This document shows, piece by piece, positions 33,688-41,564 of a stretch of 64,000 bases of DNA. Origin of the DNA: Labrys miyagiensis. GTDB lineage: Bacteria; Pseudomonadota; Alphaproteobacteria; Rhizobiales; Labraceae. A model generated the notes under the pieces. That model worked only from the letters and a program-made list of their open reading frames with translations. It had not been told where the DNA came from and ran no database searches. The position numbers were made by a program, and so were the translations under genes. Numbering within the stretch: the stretch's first letter is position 1; every line of letters starts with the position of its first letter. Where the stretch lies: the NCBI RefSeq assembly GCF_030160835.1, contig NZ_BSPC01000069.1:124001-188000 (forward strand). Reading direction: 5' to 3'.

Positions 33688-34170
33688 ATGGCGGCCCACG
33701 AGGATTGGAATACCACACGTGCCGCGGAGCTTATCGCGGCAAGCCAGTCCCTCGAGGGGCCGCTCCTGCCGATCCTGCACTCTTTCGTGGAAACCTTCGG
33801 CTATGTGCCCGAGCCGGCCGAACCGATGATCGCCGAGGCGCTGAACCTTTCGCGCGCTGAAGTGCACGGCGTCGTCACCTTCTATCATGATTTCCGCCGC
33901 GAGCCTGCGGGCGACCATGTCGTCAAGCTCTGCCGCGCCGAGTCCTGCCAGGCGGCCGGCTGCGACGCGCTCGCCGATCACCTCACCGAAAAGCTCGGCA
34001 TCGCCTTCGGCGAGACCACCAGGGACGGCCGCGTGACGCTGGAGCCGATCTACTGCCTCGGCCTGTGCTCGGTCTCGCCGGCCGCGATGATCGATGGCCG
34101 CCTTGTGGCGCGGCTCGATGCCAAAAAGCTCGACAAGGCTCTCGGCCATCTCGGTGGAGTGGCGCAATGA
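33688..34170 (+). CDS. fdsG: NAD-dependent formate dehydrogenase, gamma subunit
   Basis: The 160-residue NuoE-like protein binds a [2Fe-2S] cluster through CRAESC (first pair) and CLGLC (second pair, about residues 123-127), the thioredoxin-fold arrangement of FdsG. It passes electrons toward the FMN/NAD site on FdsB in the cytosolic molybdenum formate dehydrogenase. The stop overlaps the fdsB start by 4 bases. It begins the fds operon; the upstream 254 bases must contain the promoter. Confidence 0.93.
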   Translation: MAAHEDWNTTRAAELIAASQSLEGPLLPILHSFVETFGYVPEPAEPMIAEALNLSRAEVHGVVTFYHDFRREPAGDHVVKLCRAESCQAAGCDALADHLTEKLGIAFGETTRDGRVTLEPIYCLGLCSVSPAAMIDGRLVARLDAKKLDKALGHLGGVAQ

Positions 34171-35738
34171 GCCTTCTTGTCTATGTTCCTCGCGATGCTG
34201 CTGCCATTGCTTGTGGCGCCGACGAGGTGGCCGCAGCCCTGAAGGTCGCCGCCATCGCCGGCAAGCTCGATATCGAGATCATCCGCAACGGCTCACGCGG
34301 CATGGCCTGGCTGGAGCCGTTGGTCGAGCTGGCGACGCCGGAAGGGCGCATCGGCTATGGGCCGGTCGAGCCCGAGGATGCTGGCAGCCTGATCGCCGCC
34401 TTTGCCGGCGACGGTGCCCACAAGCTTCGTGTCGGCAAGCCGGAGGAATTGCCTTTCCTCAAGAAGCAGACCCGCCTCACCTTCGCCCGCGTCGGCATCG
34501 TCGATCCGCGTGACCTCGACGACTACAAGGCCCATGGCGGCCTCAAGGGCCTCGAAAAGGCTATCGCGATCGGTCCGGCCGCCATCGTCGAGGAAGTCAC
34601 CAAATCAGGCCTGCGCGGCCGCGGTGGGGCAGGCTTTCCCACTGGCATCAAGTGGAAGACGGTCGCGGACGCGAAAGTCAATTCCAAAGACCACGGGCCG
34701 CGGAAATACATCGTCTGCAACGCCGACGAAGGCGACAGCGGCACCTTTGCCGATCGCATGCTGATGGAGGGCGACCCCTTCTGCCTGATCGAAGGCATGG
34801 CCATCGCCGGCGTCGCCACCGGCGCCACCAAGGGCTATGTCTATATCCGCTCCGAATATCCCCATGCGATCGCGGCGATGAACACGGCGGTCGAGAAGGC
34901 GCGCCGCGCCAATGTACTGGGCAAGGGCATTCTCGGTTCGGCCCATGATTTCGACATGGAGGTGCGCGTCGGCGCCGGCGCCTATGTTTGTGGCGAGGAA
35001 ACCTCGCTGCTGCAGAGCCTGGAAGGCAAGCGCGGCACGGTGCGCGCCAAGCCCCCGCTTCCCGCGCATAAGGGCCTGTTCGACAAGCCGACCGTGATCA
35101 ACAACGTGCTCTCGCTCGCCACCGTGCCCATCGTTCTGGCCGACGGCGCCGAGGCTTATCGCAATTACGGCATGGGCCGTTCGCGCGGCACGATGCCGAT
35201 CCAACTCGCCGGCAACGTCAATTATGGCGGCTTGTTCGAGACCGCCTTCGGCATCACGCTCGGCGAGCTCGTCGACGATATCGGCGGCGGATGCTCCACC
35301 GGCCGGCCGGTGCGGGCGGTGCAGGTGGGCGGCCCGCTCGGTGCCTATTTCCCGCGCGCGCTCTTCGACACGCCCTTCGACTACGAAGCCTTCGCCGCCA
35401 GGGACGGCCTGATCGGCCATGGCGGCATCGTGGTGTTCGACGACACCGTCGACATGCGCCGCCAGGCCCGCTTCGCCATGGAGTTCTGCGGCATCGAGAG
35501 CTGCGGCAAGTGCACGCCCTGCCGCATCGGCGCGGTGCGCGGCGCCGAGACGATCGACAAGATCATCGCCGGCAAGGATGTTGCGCGCAATATCGCCGTC
35601 GTCGAGGATCTCTGCCAAACGATGAAGTTCGGCTCGCTCTGCGCGCTGGGCGGCTTCACCCCCTACCCCGTGCTTTCGGCCATCCGGCACTTCCCGGAGG
35701 ATTTCCACGGCGCGCCCCACCGCATCGCGGCGGAGTAG
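34167..35738 (+). CDS. fdsB: NAD-dependent formate dehydrogenase, beta subunit
   Basis: The 523-residue NuoF-like protein has an N-terminal thioredoxin-like region (about 1-130), the FMN loop LRGRGGAGFPTG, the NADH-binding NADEGDSGTF and the [4Fe-4S] motif ESCGKCTPCRIG with a later Cys in DLCQTM. It reduces NAD+ with electrons from formate. The start ATG overlaps the fdsG stop. Unusually, it is followed by a SUKH-family gene and not directly by fdsA. Confidence 0.95.
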   Translation: MSLLVYVPRDAAAIACGADEVAAALKVAAIAGKLDIEIIRNGSRGMAWLEPLVELATPEGRIGYGPVEPEDAGSLIAAFAGDGAHKLRVGKPEELPFLKKQTRLTFARVGIVDPRDLDDYKAHGGLKGLEKAIAIGPAAIVEEVTKSGLRGRGGAGFPTGIKWKTVADAKVNSKDHGPRKYIVCNADEGDSGTFADRMLMEGDPFCLIEGMAIAGVATGATKGYVYIRSEYPHAIAAMNTAVEKARRANVLGKGILGSAHDFDMEVRVGAGAYVCGEETSLLQSLEGKRGTVRAKPPLPAHKGLFDKPTVINNVLSLATVPIVLADGAEAYRNYGMGRSRGTMPIQLAGNVNYGGLFETAFGITLGELVDDIGGGCSTGRPVRAVQVGGPLGAYFPRALFDTPFDYEAFAARDGLIGHGGIVVFDDTVDMRRQARFAMEFCGIESCGKCTPCRIGAVRGAETIDKIIAGKDVARNIAVVEDLCQTMKFGSLCALGGFTPYPVLSAIRHFPEDFHGAPHRIAAE

Positions 35739-35742
35739 GGCC

Positions 35743-36402
35743 ATGACAGCGTTCCGCGACCTCTACCGGACCATGTTCTCCCTGATCGGCGCGCCGCTGG
35801 CGGATGCCCATGCCGTGGCGGAGAGCCTGCTGGCCGAGACGGAGCAGCGGCTGGGCATAGCCATCCCGCCGGCACTGCGCGACTATGTGGCGGTCGCAGG
35901 CAATGAGACGCGCATCAACCGCTCCTTTGAGGAATTCCTGCCGCTGCAGGACTGGAAGCTCCATGACGGGCAGTTGATCTTCGCGGCGGAGAACCAGGGC
36001 GTCGTGCTCTGGTCCGTCGGCCTCGACGAGGGCGATGATCCCGAAGTCCAGGTGATGACACCCGATTTCGTGGAGAGGCATGACAGCGGCCAGCGCTGCT
36101 CGGTCTTCCTGCAGTGCCTGTGCGTCTATCAGTGCACCTCGGGCGAGGTGTTTCCCTATTTCGACAATTTCGAGCTTGGCAGCGTGGACGAAGTTCCCGA
36201 TCTGCCCGGCGTGCGCATGATCGCCGATTTCGACGGGCTGCGCACCTACGCCGGCCAGGATCTGGCGATCAGCGTCCTCTATACCAAGGCACAGGCAAGT
36301 TTCTCGATCACCAGCCCGTGCCCCGGCCGCATCGAACAATTCGCGCATCTCGCCCGCCTGCCGGTTTCCGGAATGAACAGTCAGGAAGCCCGGCAATGGT
36401 AG
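35743..36402 (+). CDS. SMI1/KNR4 (SUKH) family protein inside the fds operon
   Basis: The 219-residue protein contains LLAETEQRLGIAIPPALRDY (about residues 27-46) and a later ENQGVVLWSVGLDEGDDPEV, both hallmarks of the SUKH fold. SUKH proteins are best known as immunity proteins against nuclease and deaminase toxins, but many stand-alone members have unknown roles. It starts 4 bases after fdsB and is on the same strand, so it is cotranscribed. No toxin gene is adjacent. It may have been captured by the operon or may serve complex assembly. Confidence 0.75.
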   Translation: MTAFRDLYRTMFSLIGAPLADAHAVAESLLAETEQRLGIAIPPALRDYVAVAGNETRINRSFEEFLPLQDWKLHDGQLIFAAENQGVVLWSVGLDEGDDPEVQVMTPDFVERHDSGQRCSVFLQCLCVYQCTSGEVFPYFDNFELGSVDEVPDLPGVRMIADFDGLRTYAGQDLAISVLYTKAQASFSITSPCPGRIEQFAHLARLPVSGMNSQEARQW

Positions 36403-36477
36403 AGCTTGCCGTTCAATTTCCCCATTTTCGGCGCATAACAACAATGTGCCCATCCCTTCAATCCGATGGTGAGTTCC

Positions 36478-39309
36478 ATGTCTCTCATTCATGAAATCGA
36501 CTACGGCACGCCGCTCTCCAAATCGGAAAGACTGGTCACGCTGACCATCGACGGCCAGGAGATCTCGGTGCCCGAGGGCACCTCCATCATGCGCGCCGCG
36601 ATGGAGATGGGCACGCAGATCCCCAAGCTCTGCGCCACCGACATGATCGACGCCTGGGGCTCCTGCCGTATGTGCCTGGTCGAGATCGAGGGCCGCGCCG
36701 GCACGCCCGCCTCCTGCACCACGCCGGTGGCGCCGGGCATCAAGGTCAAGACGCAGACCCAGCGCCTGAAGGAGATCCGCAAGGGCGTGATGGAGCTCTA
36801 TATCTCCGATCATCCGCTCGACTGCCTCACCTGCGCCGCCAATGGCGATTGCGAGCTGCAGGACACGGCTGGCGCCGTGGGCCTGCGCGAAGTGCGCTAC
36901 GGCTACGAGGGTGACAATCATCTCGGGCTCGAGAAGGACACCTCCAACCCCTATTTCACCTTCGATGCGTCGAAATGCATCGTGTGTTCGCGCTGCGTTC
37001 GCGCCTGCGAGGAGGTCCAGGGCACCTTCGCGCTGACCATCTCCGGCCGCGGCTTCGAGAGCCAGGTCTCGCCGGGCATGAACGAGAACTTCTTCGATTC
37101 CGAATGCGTCTCCTGCGGCGCCTGCGTGCAGGCCTGCCCGACGGCCACCCTCACCGAGAACAAGGTGATCGAGATCGGCCAGCCCGAGCATTCGGTGGTG
37201 ACGACCTGCGCCTATTGCGGCGTCGGCTGCGCCTTCAAGGCCGAGATGCGCGGCGAGGAAGTCGTGCGCATGGTGCCCTACAAGGACGGCAAGGCCAATC
37301 GCGGCCATTCCTGCGTCAAGGGCCGCTTCGCCTGGGGCTATGCCACCCACAAGGAGCGCATTCTCAAGCCGATGATCCGCGCCAAGATCACCGATCCCTG
37401 GAAGGAAGTCTCCTGGGAGGAGGCGATCGGCTATGCGGCATCCGAGTTCAAGCGCATCCAGGGCCAGTATGGCAAGGACTCGATCGGCGGCATCACCTCC
37501 TCGCGCTGCACCAATGAGGAGACCTATCTCGTCCAGAAGCTGATCCGCGCCGGCTTCGGCAACAACAATGTCGATACCTGCGCCCGCGTCTGCCACTCGC
37601 CCACGGGCTATGGCCTCGGCCAGACCTTCGGTACCTCCGCCGGCACGCAGGACTTCGACTCGGTCGAGGACAGCGACGTCATCATCGTCATCGGTGCCAA
37701 CCCGACGGACGGCCACCCTGTCTTCGCCTCCCGCATGAAGAAGCGCCTGCGCGAGGGCGCCCACCTGATCGTCATCGATCCGCGCAAGACCGACATCGTA
37801 CGCACGCCGCATATCGAGGCCGATTACCATCTGCCGCTGCTGCCGGGCACCAATGTCGCCATCCTCACGGCGCTGGCTCATGTCATCGTCACCGAGGGCC
37901 TGGTCGCCGAGGATTACGTGCGCGAGCGCTGCGACTGGGACGAATTCCAGAACTGGGCGAGCTTCGTGGCCGATGAACGCCATTCGCCTGAAGCGGTGGA
38001 AAAATACACCGGCGTGCCCGCCGAGCTGGTGCGCGGCGCGGCCCGCCTCTATGCCACCGGCGGCAATGGCGCCATCTATTACGGCCTTGGCGTCACCGAG
38101 CACAGCCAGGGCTCGACCACGGTGATGGCGATCGCCAACCTCGCCATGGCCACCGGCAATATCGGCCGCCGCGGCGTCGGCGTGAACCCGCTGCGCGGCC
38201 AGAACAATGTGCAGGGCTCCTGCGACATGGGCTCCTTCCCGCATGAGCTGCCGGGCTATCGCCACATCGGGACTGACAGCGTGCGCAACATGTTCGAGGA
38301 ATTCTGGGGCGTGCACCTCGACAAGGAGCCGGGCCTGCGCATTCCCAACATGCTGGATGCGGCCGTCGAAGGCACCTTCCGCGGCCTCTATGTGCAGGGC
38401 GAGGACATCGTGCAGTCCGACCCCGATACCAAGCATGTCACCTCGGGGCTATCGGCGATGGAATGCGTGGTCGTGCAGGATCTCTTCCTGAACGAGACGG
38501 CCAACTACGCCCATGTCTTTCTGCCGGGTTCTTCCTTCCTCGAGAAGGACGGCACCTTCACCAATGCCGAGCGCCGCATCCAGCGCGTGCGCAAGGTGAT
38601 GAGCCCCAAGGCCGTCTATGCCGACTGGGAGGTGACGATCCTGCTCGCCGAAGCCATGGGCTTTCCGATGCAGTACGACCACCCCTCGCAGATCATGGAC
38701 GAGATCGCCCGCCTCACCCCCTCCTTCGCCGGTGTCTCCTATGAGAAGCTGGACCAGGACGGCTCGGTGCAGTGGCCCTGCAACGACAAGGCGCCCGAGG
38801 GCACGCCGATCATGCATATCGACCATTTCGTGCGCGGCAAGGGCCGCTTCATGGTCACCGAATATATCCCGACGGACGAGCGCACCGGCGCCCGCTTCCC
38901 ATTGCTGCTCACCACCGGCCGCATCCTGTCGCAGTACAATGTCGGCGCGCAGACCCGGCGCACCGAGAACTCGATGTGGCATGAGGAGGATCGTCTCGAG
39001 ATCCATCCGCACGATGCCGAGCAGCGCGGCGTCCGCGAGCATGACTGGGTGCGCCTGGAAAGCCGCTCGGGCTCGACCTCGCTGCGCGCCACCATCACCG
39101 ACCGCGTGGCGCCGGGCGTGGTCTACACCACCTTCCACCACCCCTCGACACAGGCCAACGTCATCACCACCGACTATTCGGACTGGGCCACCAACTGCCC
39201 CGAATACAAGGTGACGGCAGTGCAGGTCATGCCCTCCAACGGCCCCTCGCAGTGGCAGGAGGAGTATGAGGCGATGGCGAGGAACTCGCGGAGGATCGCG
39301 GCGGAGTGA
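36478..39309 (+). CDS. fdsA: NAD-dependent formate dehydrogenase, alpha (molybdenum) subunit
   Basis: The 943-residue catalytic subunit has an N-terminal ferredoxin [2Fe-2S] domain (Cys52, 63, 66, 80), a His-Cys cluster region (Cys116, 119, 125), two [4Fe-4S] clusters (Cys167-177 and 210-220) and a [4Fe-4S]-molybdopterin domain (Cys244, 247, 251, 279). The active site reads DTCARVCHSPT with Cys372 as probable Mo ligand, so it is a cysteine and not a selenocysteine enzyme. It oxidises formate to CO2. The ATG at 36478 is preceded by GGTGAG. Confidence 0.96.
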   Translation: MSLIHEIDYGTPLSKSERLVTLTIDGQEISVPEGTSIMRAAMEMGTQIPKLCATDMIDAWGSCRMCLVEIEGRAGTPASCTTPVAPGIKVKTQTQRLKEIRKGVMELYISDHPLDCLTCAANGDCELQDTAGAVGLREVRYGYEGDNHLGLEKDTSNPYFTFDASKCIVCSRCVRACEEVQGTFALTISGRGFESQVSPGMNENFFDSECVSCGACVQACPTATLTENKVIEIGQPEHSVVTTCAYCGVGCAFKAEMRGEEVVRMVPYKDGKANRGHSCVKGRFAWGYATHKERILKPMIRAKITDPWKEVSWEEAIGYAASEFKRIQGQYGKDSIGGITSSRCTNEETYLVQKLIRAGFGNNNVDTCARVCHSPTGYGLGQTFGTSAGTQDFDSVEDSDVIIVIGANPTDGHPVFASRMKKRLREGAHLIVIDPRKTDIVRTPHIEADYHLPLLPGTNVAILTALAHVIVTEGLVAEDYVRERCDWDEFQNWASFVADERHSPEAVEKYTGVPAELVRGAARLYATGGNGAIYYGLGVTEHSQGSTTVMAIANLAMATGNIGRRGVGVNPLRGQNNVQGSCDMGSFPHELPGYRHIGTDSVRNMFEEFWGVHLDKEPGLRIPNMLDAAVEGTFRGLYVQGEDIVQSDPDTKHVTSGLSAMECVVVQDLFLNETANYAHVFLPGSSFLEKDGTFTNAERRIQRVRKVMSPKAVYADWEVTILLAEAMGFPMQYDHPSQIMDEIARLTPSFAGVSYEKLDQDGSVQWPCNDKAPEGTPIMHIDHFVRGKGRFMVTEYIPTDERTGARFPLLLTTGRILSQYNVGAQTRRTENSMWHEEDRLEIHPHDAEQRGVREHDWVRLESRSGSTSLRATITDRVAPGVVYTTFHHPSTQANVITTDYSDWATNCPEYKVTAVQVMPSNGPSQWQEEYEAMARNSRRIAAE

Positions 39310-39345
39310 GGTTTTGGGGGTTGGGGGGCCTGTCCGGCTGATGCT

Positions 39346-39578
39346 GCGCTGCCCCTCACCTCTATCCCTAAGCAACTCAAGAGAGTTGCTGATACCCCGT
39401 AAACGGGGCGAGGGGACTTCGAAGACGCGGTTCGGTTTACGAGGTCCAATCTCGCACAACCGGCTGGGCGAGATGAGGCGTTACAGAATAAATCGTGCCG
39501 GTTGCGCCCCCTCGCCCCGTTTACGGGGTATCAGCAACTCTCTTGAGTTGCTTAGGGATAGAGGTGAGGGGCAGCGCG
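39346..39578. repeat. Family C repeat, copy 2: 70-bp perfect inverted arms
   Basis: The left arm (39346-39415) and right arm (39509-39578) are perfect reverse complements over 70 bp, beginning GCGCTGCCCCTCACCTCTAT. The 93-bp centre is not repeated. Each arm contains shorter hairpins (CAACTCAAGAGAGTTG; CCCCGTAAACGGGG). It fills the fdsA-fdhD spacer. Confidence 0.92.
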
Positions 39579-39615
39579 ACATTTGCTAACAAGGGCCCGA
39601 AACACCAAAGAACCC

Positions 39616-40527
39616 ATGACGAACGATACGCTCTCCCCCGCTCGCCCCGTATCGCGCCTTGCCTGGCGCGAGGGCGTACTCACGCCGGGCGAGCGCACCA
39701 TCCCCGAGGAGACCGCCGTCTCCCTCGTCTATGACGGCGGCTCGCATGCGGTGATGATGGCGAGCCCGTCGGACCTCAAGGATTTCGCCTATGGCTTCTC
39801 CCTCACCGAGGGCATCATTGCCTCTCCCGGCGATATCACCGAATTTGAACGCGTCGATTATGACGAGGGGGTCGAGCTGCGCATGTGGCTGAAGGGCGAT
39901 CGCGGCGCGGCGCTTGCCGCCCGCCGGCGCATGCTGGCCGGCCCGACGGGCTGCGGCCTATGCGGCATCGACAGCCTCAGCGAGGCCGTGCGCAAGCCGC
40001 GGGTGATCGAGAGCGACCTCACCTTCTCGCCCGCCGATATCGAGGCGGCGCTAGCCTCCCTCACCCCGGCGCAGGAACTGGGCCGCCTCACCCGCGCCGT
40101 GCACGCCGCCGGCTTCTGGACCAAGGCGGGTGGGCTGGCGGCGCTGCGCGAGGATGTCGGCCGGCACAATGCGCTCGACAAGCTGGCGGGGGCTCTCGCT
40201 GGGAGGTTCCCCGGGTGCGCGGACGTCTCGTCCGCATCTGGAACCGCAGTGCTTGTCGGAAGGGAAGAGGCGGACGAGACGTCCGCGCACCCGGGGAACC
40301 TCCCAGGCATCCTCGTCCTCACCAGCCGTATCTCCATCGAGATGGTGCAGAAATCCGCCATGATCGGCGCGCCCGTCGTGGTCGCCGTCTCCGCCCCCAC
40401 GGCGCTCGCCATCCGCACCGCCGAGGAGGCCGGCATCACCCTGATCGGCATCGCCCGTTCCGACGGCTTCGAAATCTTCACTCACCCCCACCGTATCGTT
40501 CCGGAGAGTCTTGCTGATGTCGCATGA
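39616..40527 (+). CDS. fdhD: Formate dehydrogenase accessory sulfurtransferase with in-frame repeat insertion
   Basis: The 303-residue protein is FdhD (FdsC in fds operons). It transfers sulfur from a cysteine desulfurase to the molybdenum cofactor and is required for formate dehydrogenase activity. The CxxC motif is in GPTGCGLCGIDS (about residue 115). The core REDVGRHNALDKLAGALAG is followed by about 35 extra residues (196-230) encoded by a family A palindrome, and then the normal GILVLTSRISIEMVQK resumes. The reading frame is intact. The stop overlaps fdsD. Confidence 0.93.
   Translation: MTNDTLSPARPVSRLAWREGVLTPGERTIPEETAVSLVYDGGSHAVMMASPSDLKDFAYGFSLTEGIIASPGDITEFERVDYDEGVELRMWLKGDRGAALAARRRMLAGPTGCGLCGIDSLSEAVRKPRVIESDLTFSPADIEAALASLTPAQELGRLTRAVHAAGFWTKAGGLAALREDVGRHNALDKLAGALAGRFPGCADVSSASGTAVLVGREEADETSAHPGNLPGILVLTSRISIEMVQKSAMIGAPVVVAVSAPTALAIRTAEEAGITLIGIARSDGFEIFTHPHRIVPESLADVA
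40201..40304. repeat. Family A palindromic repeat, copy 5, inside fdhD
   Basis: Perfect 35-bp inverted arms at 40201-40235 and 40270-40304 begin GGGAGGTTCCCCGGGTGCGC and share the core with copy A1. The element is translated in frame as part of FdhD. Confidence 0.93.
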
Positions 40528-40744
40528 CAGTTCACCCGACAAGCTCGTGCGCATGGCCAACCAGATTGGCAAGTTCTTCGCCTCTCAGGCCGAACCGGTG
40601 CGCGTATCAGGCATCGCCGACCACATCAGGAAGTTCTGGGAGCCCCGCATGCGCAACCAGATCTTCGCCCATCTCGACGCCGGCGGCGAAGGCATCGATC
40701 CCCTGGTGAAGCAGGCACTGGAGAGCTTGCGACAGAAGGCGTGA
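40517..40744 (+). CDS. fdsD: NAD-dependent formate dehydrogenase, delta subunit
   Basis: The 75-residue protein has KLVRMANQIGKFFASQAEPV and HIRKFWEPRMRNQI, the FdsD signature. It is a small subunit or maturation factor of the soluble formate dehydrogenase. The ATG at 40517 overlaps the fdhD stop and follows GGAGAG by 8 bases. It ends the operon. Confidence 0.92.
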   Translation: MSHDSSPDKLVRMANQIGKFFASQAEPVRVSGIADHIRKFWEPRMRNQIFAHLDAGGEGIDPLVKQALESLRQKA

Positions 40745-40745
40745 C

Positions 40746-40829
40746 TGGGGGCGCGGACTTCCAGTCCGCTCTTGGAGGCGATACGCTCTACGGTGAGAGA
40801 AAAGCGGACTGGAAGTCCGCGCTCCAGGG
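40746..40829. repeat. Family A palindromic repeat, copy 6
   Basis: GGGGGCGCGGACTTCCAGTC and its inverted partner (GCGGACTGGAAGTCCGCGCTCC, ending 40826) flank a short centre. The inner spacer is TTCCA in place of GTCTC, so it is a distinct variant. Its right end borders the ribosome site of the cupin gene. Confidence 0.85.
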
Positions 40830-40836
40830 AGGCTCC

Positions 40837-41202
40837 ATGCCCGATTCCATCGTCGACTGGGACAAGCTCGAGCCCCGCACCGTCATTCCCGGCTTTCACG
40901 GCCGCTTCGCCCATTCCCATACCATGACCTATGCGATGTGGCAGATCGATGCCGGCGCCACGCTGCCGTTGCACTCGCATATGCACGAGCAGGTCGTGCA
41001 TCAGTACGAAGGCCGCATGGAGCTGACGATCGATGGCGTCACGCATCTCATGGCGCCGGGCATGATGGCCGTCATCCCGCCCAACGCCCCGCATTCCGCC
41101 CGGGCGCTGACGGATTGCCGGACCATGGACGTGTTCTATCCCCTTCGGGAAGACTATATGGGGACCGGCGTGCCCAGCCTGCTGCAGGCGGCGCTGAAGT
41201 AG
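40837..41202 (+). CDS. Cupin-domain protein
   Basis: The 121-residue single-cupin protein has motif 1 GATLPLHSHMHEQVVHQYEG (His and Glu metal ligands) and motif 2 APGMMAVIPPNAPHSARAL with the third His. GGGAGG lies 6 bases before the ATG at 40837, at the boundary of repeat A6. Small cupins of this kind are isomerases, dioxygenases or sugar-binding proteins. It follows the fds operon but no functional link is evident. Confidence 0.85.
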   Translation: MPDSIVDWDKLEPRTVIPGFHGRFAHSHTMTYAMWQIDAGATLPLHSHMHEQVVHQYEGRMELTIDGVTHLMAPGMMAVIPPNAPHSARALTDCRTMDVFYPLREDYMGTGVPSLLQAALK

Positions 41203-41564
41203 AAACCGAGCCGCCCAAAAGACCGGGCAAACACAAGCTCAGGCCCTCCCCACGAAGCTGCTGGAGGGTAGACTGCTTCATTTTAGTTCACGGAGAAGGC
41301 TTTTCGCGTCCAAAACGCCCGGAATCTCTACTTCCGCCTTGCCCCGCCCCTTCCATCTTGATATGGAACCGCCCATCTAACGCTCAGTGGTCTCCTTTAT
41401 TGAGACCCCCGTTGGATTCTAGACCCTCTAGACGTTTCTGCTCAGCGGGCCATGCGCCGGCCGGTCGTGCTTTTCACTCGAAACACGCCGCCTGGGTTGC
41501 TCCAGCAATCCTGCCGCCTTGCAGAAGCGATGATCAACACAAGCCGCCGGCGCCAGGAAACCAT
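41203..41564. promoter_or_regulatory. rpsA upstream region with half family B repeat
   Basis: GCCCTCCCCACGAAGCTGCT at 41242-41261 is a lone arm of a family B element. The remainder, to 41564, should contain the rpsA promoter and leader; CTCTAGACG with upstream TCTAGACC (41417-41434) is a short inverted feature. No gene is seen. Confidence 0.45.

Noticed and set aside
37560-37620. Selenocysteine codon in the formate dehydrogenase active site
   Set aside because: The position is an ordinary Cys codon in VCHSPT; no in-frame TGA occurs.
35656-38436. Long open minus-strand frame opposite fdsA
   Set aside because: It mirrors the codon structure of fdsA and shows no known motif, while fdsA has all cluster-binding cysteines in order.
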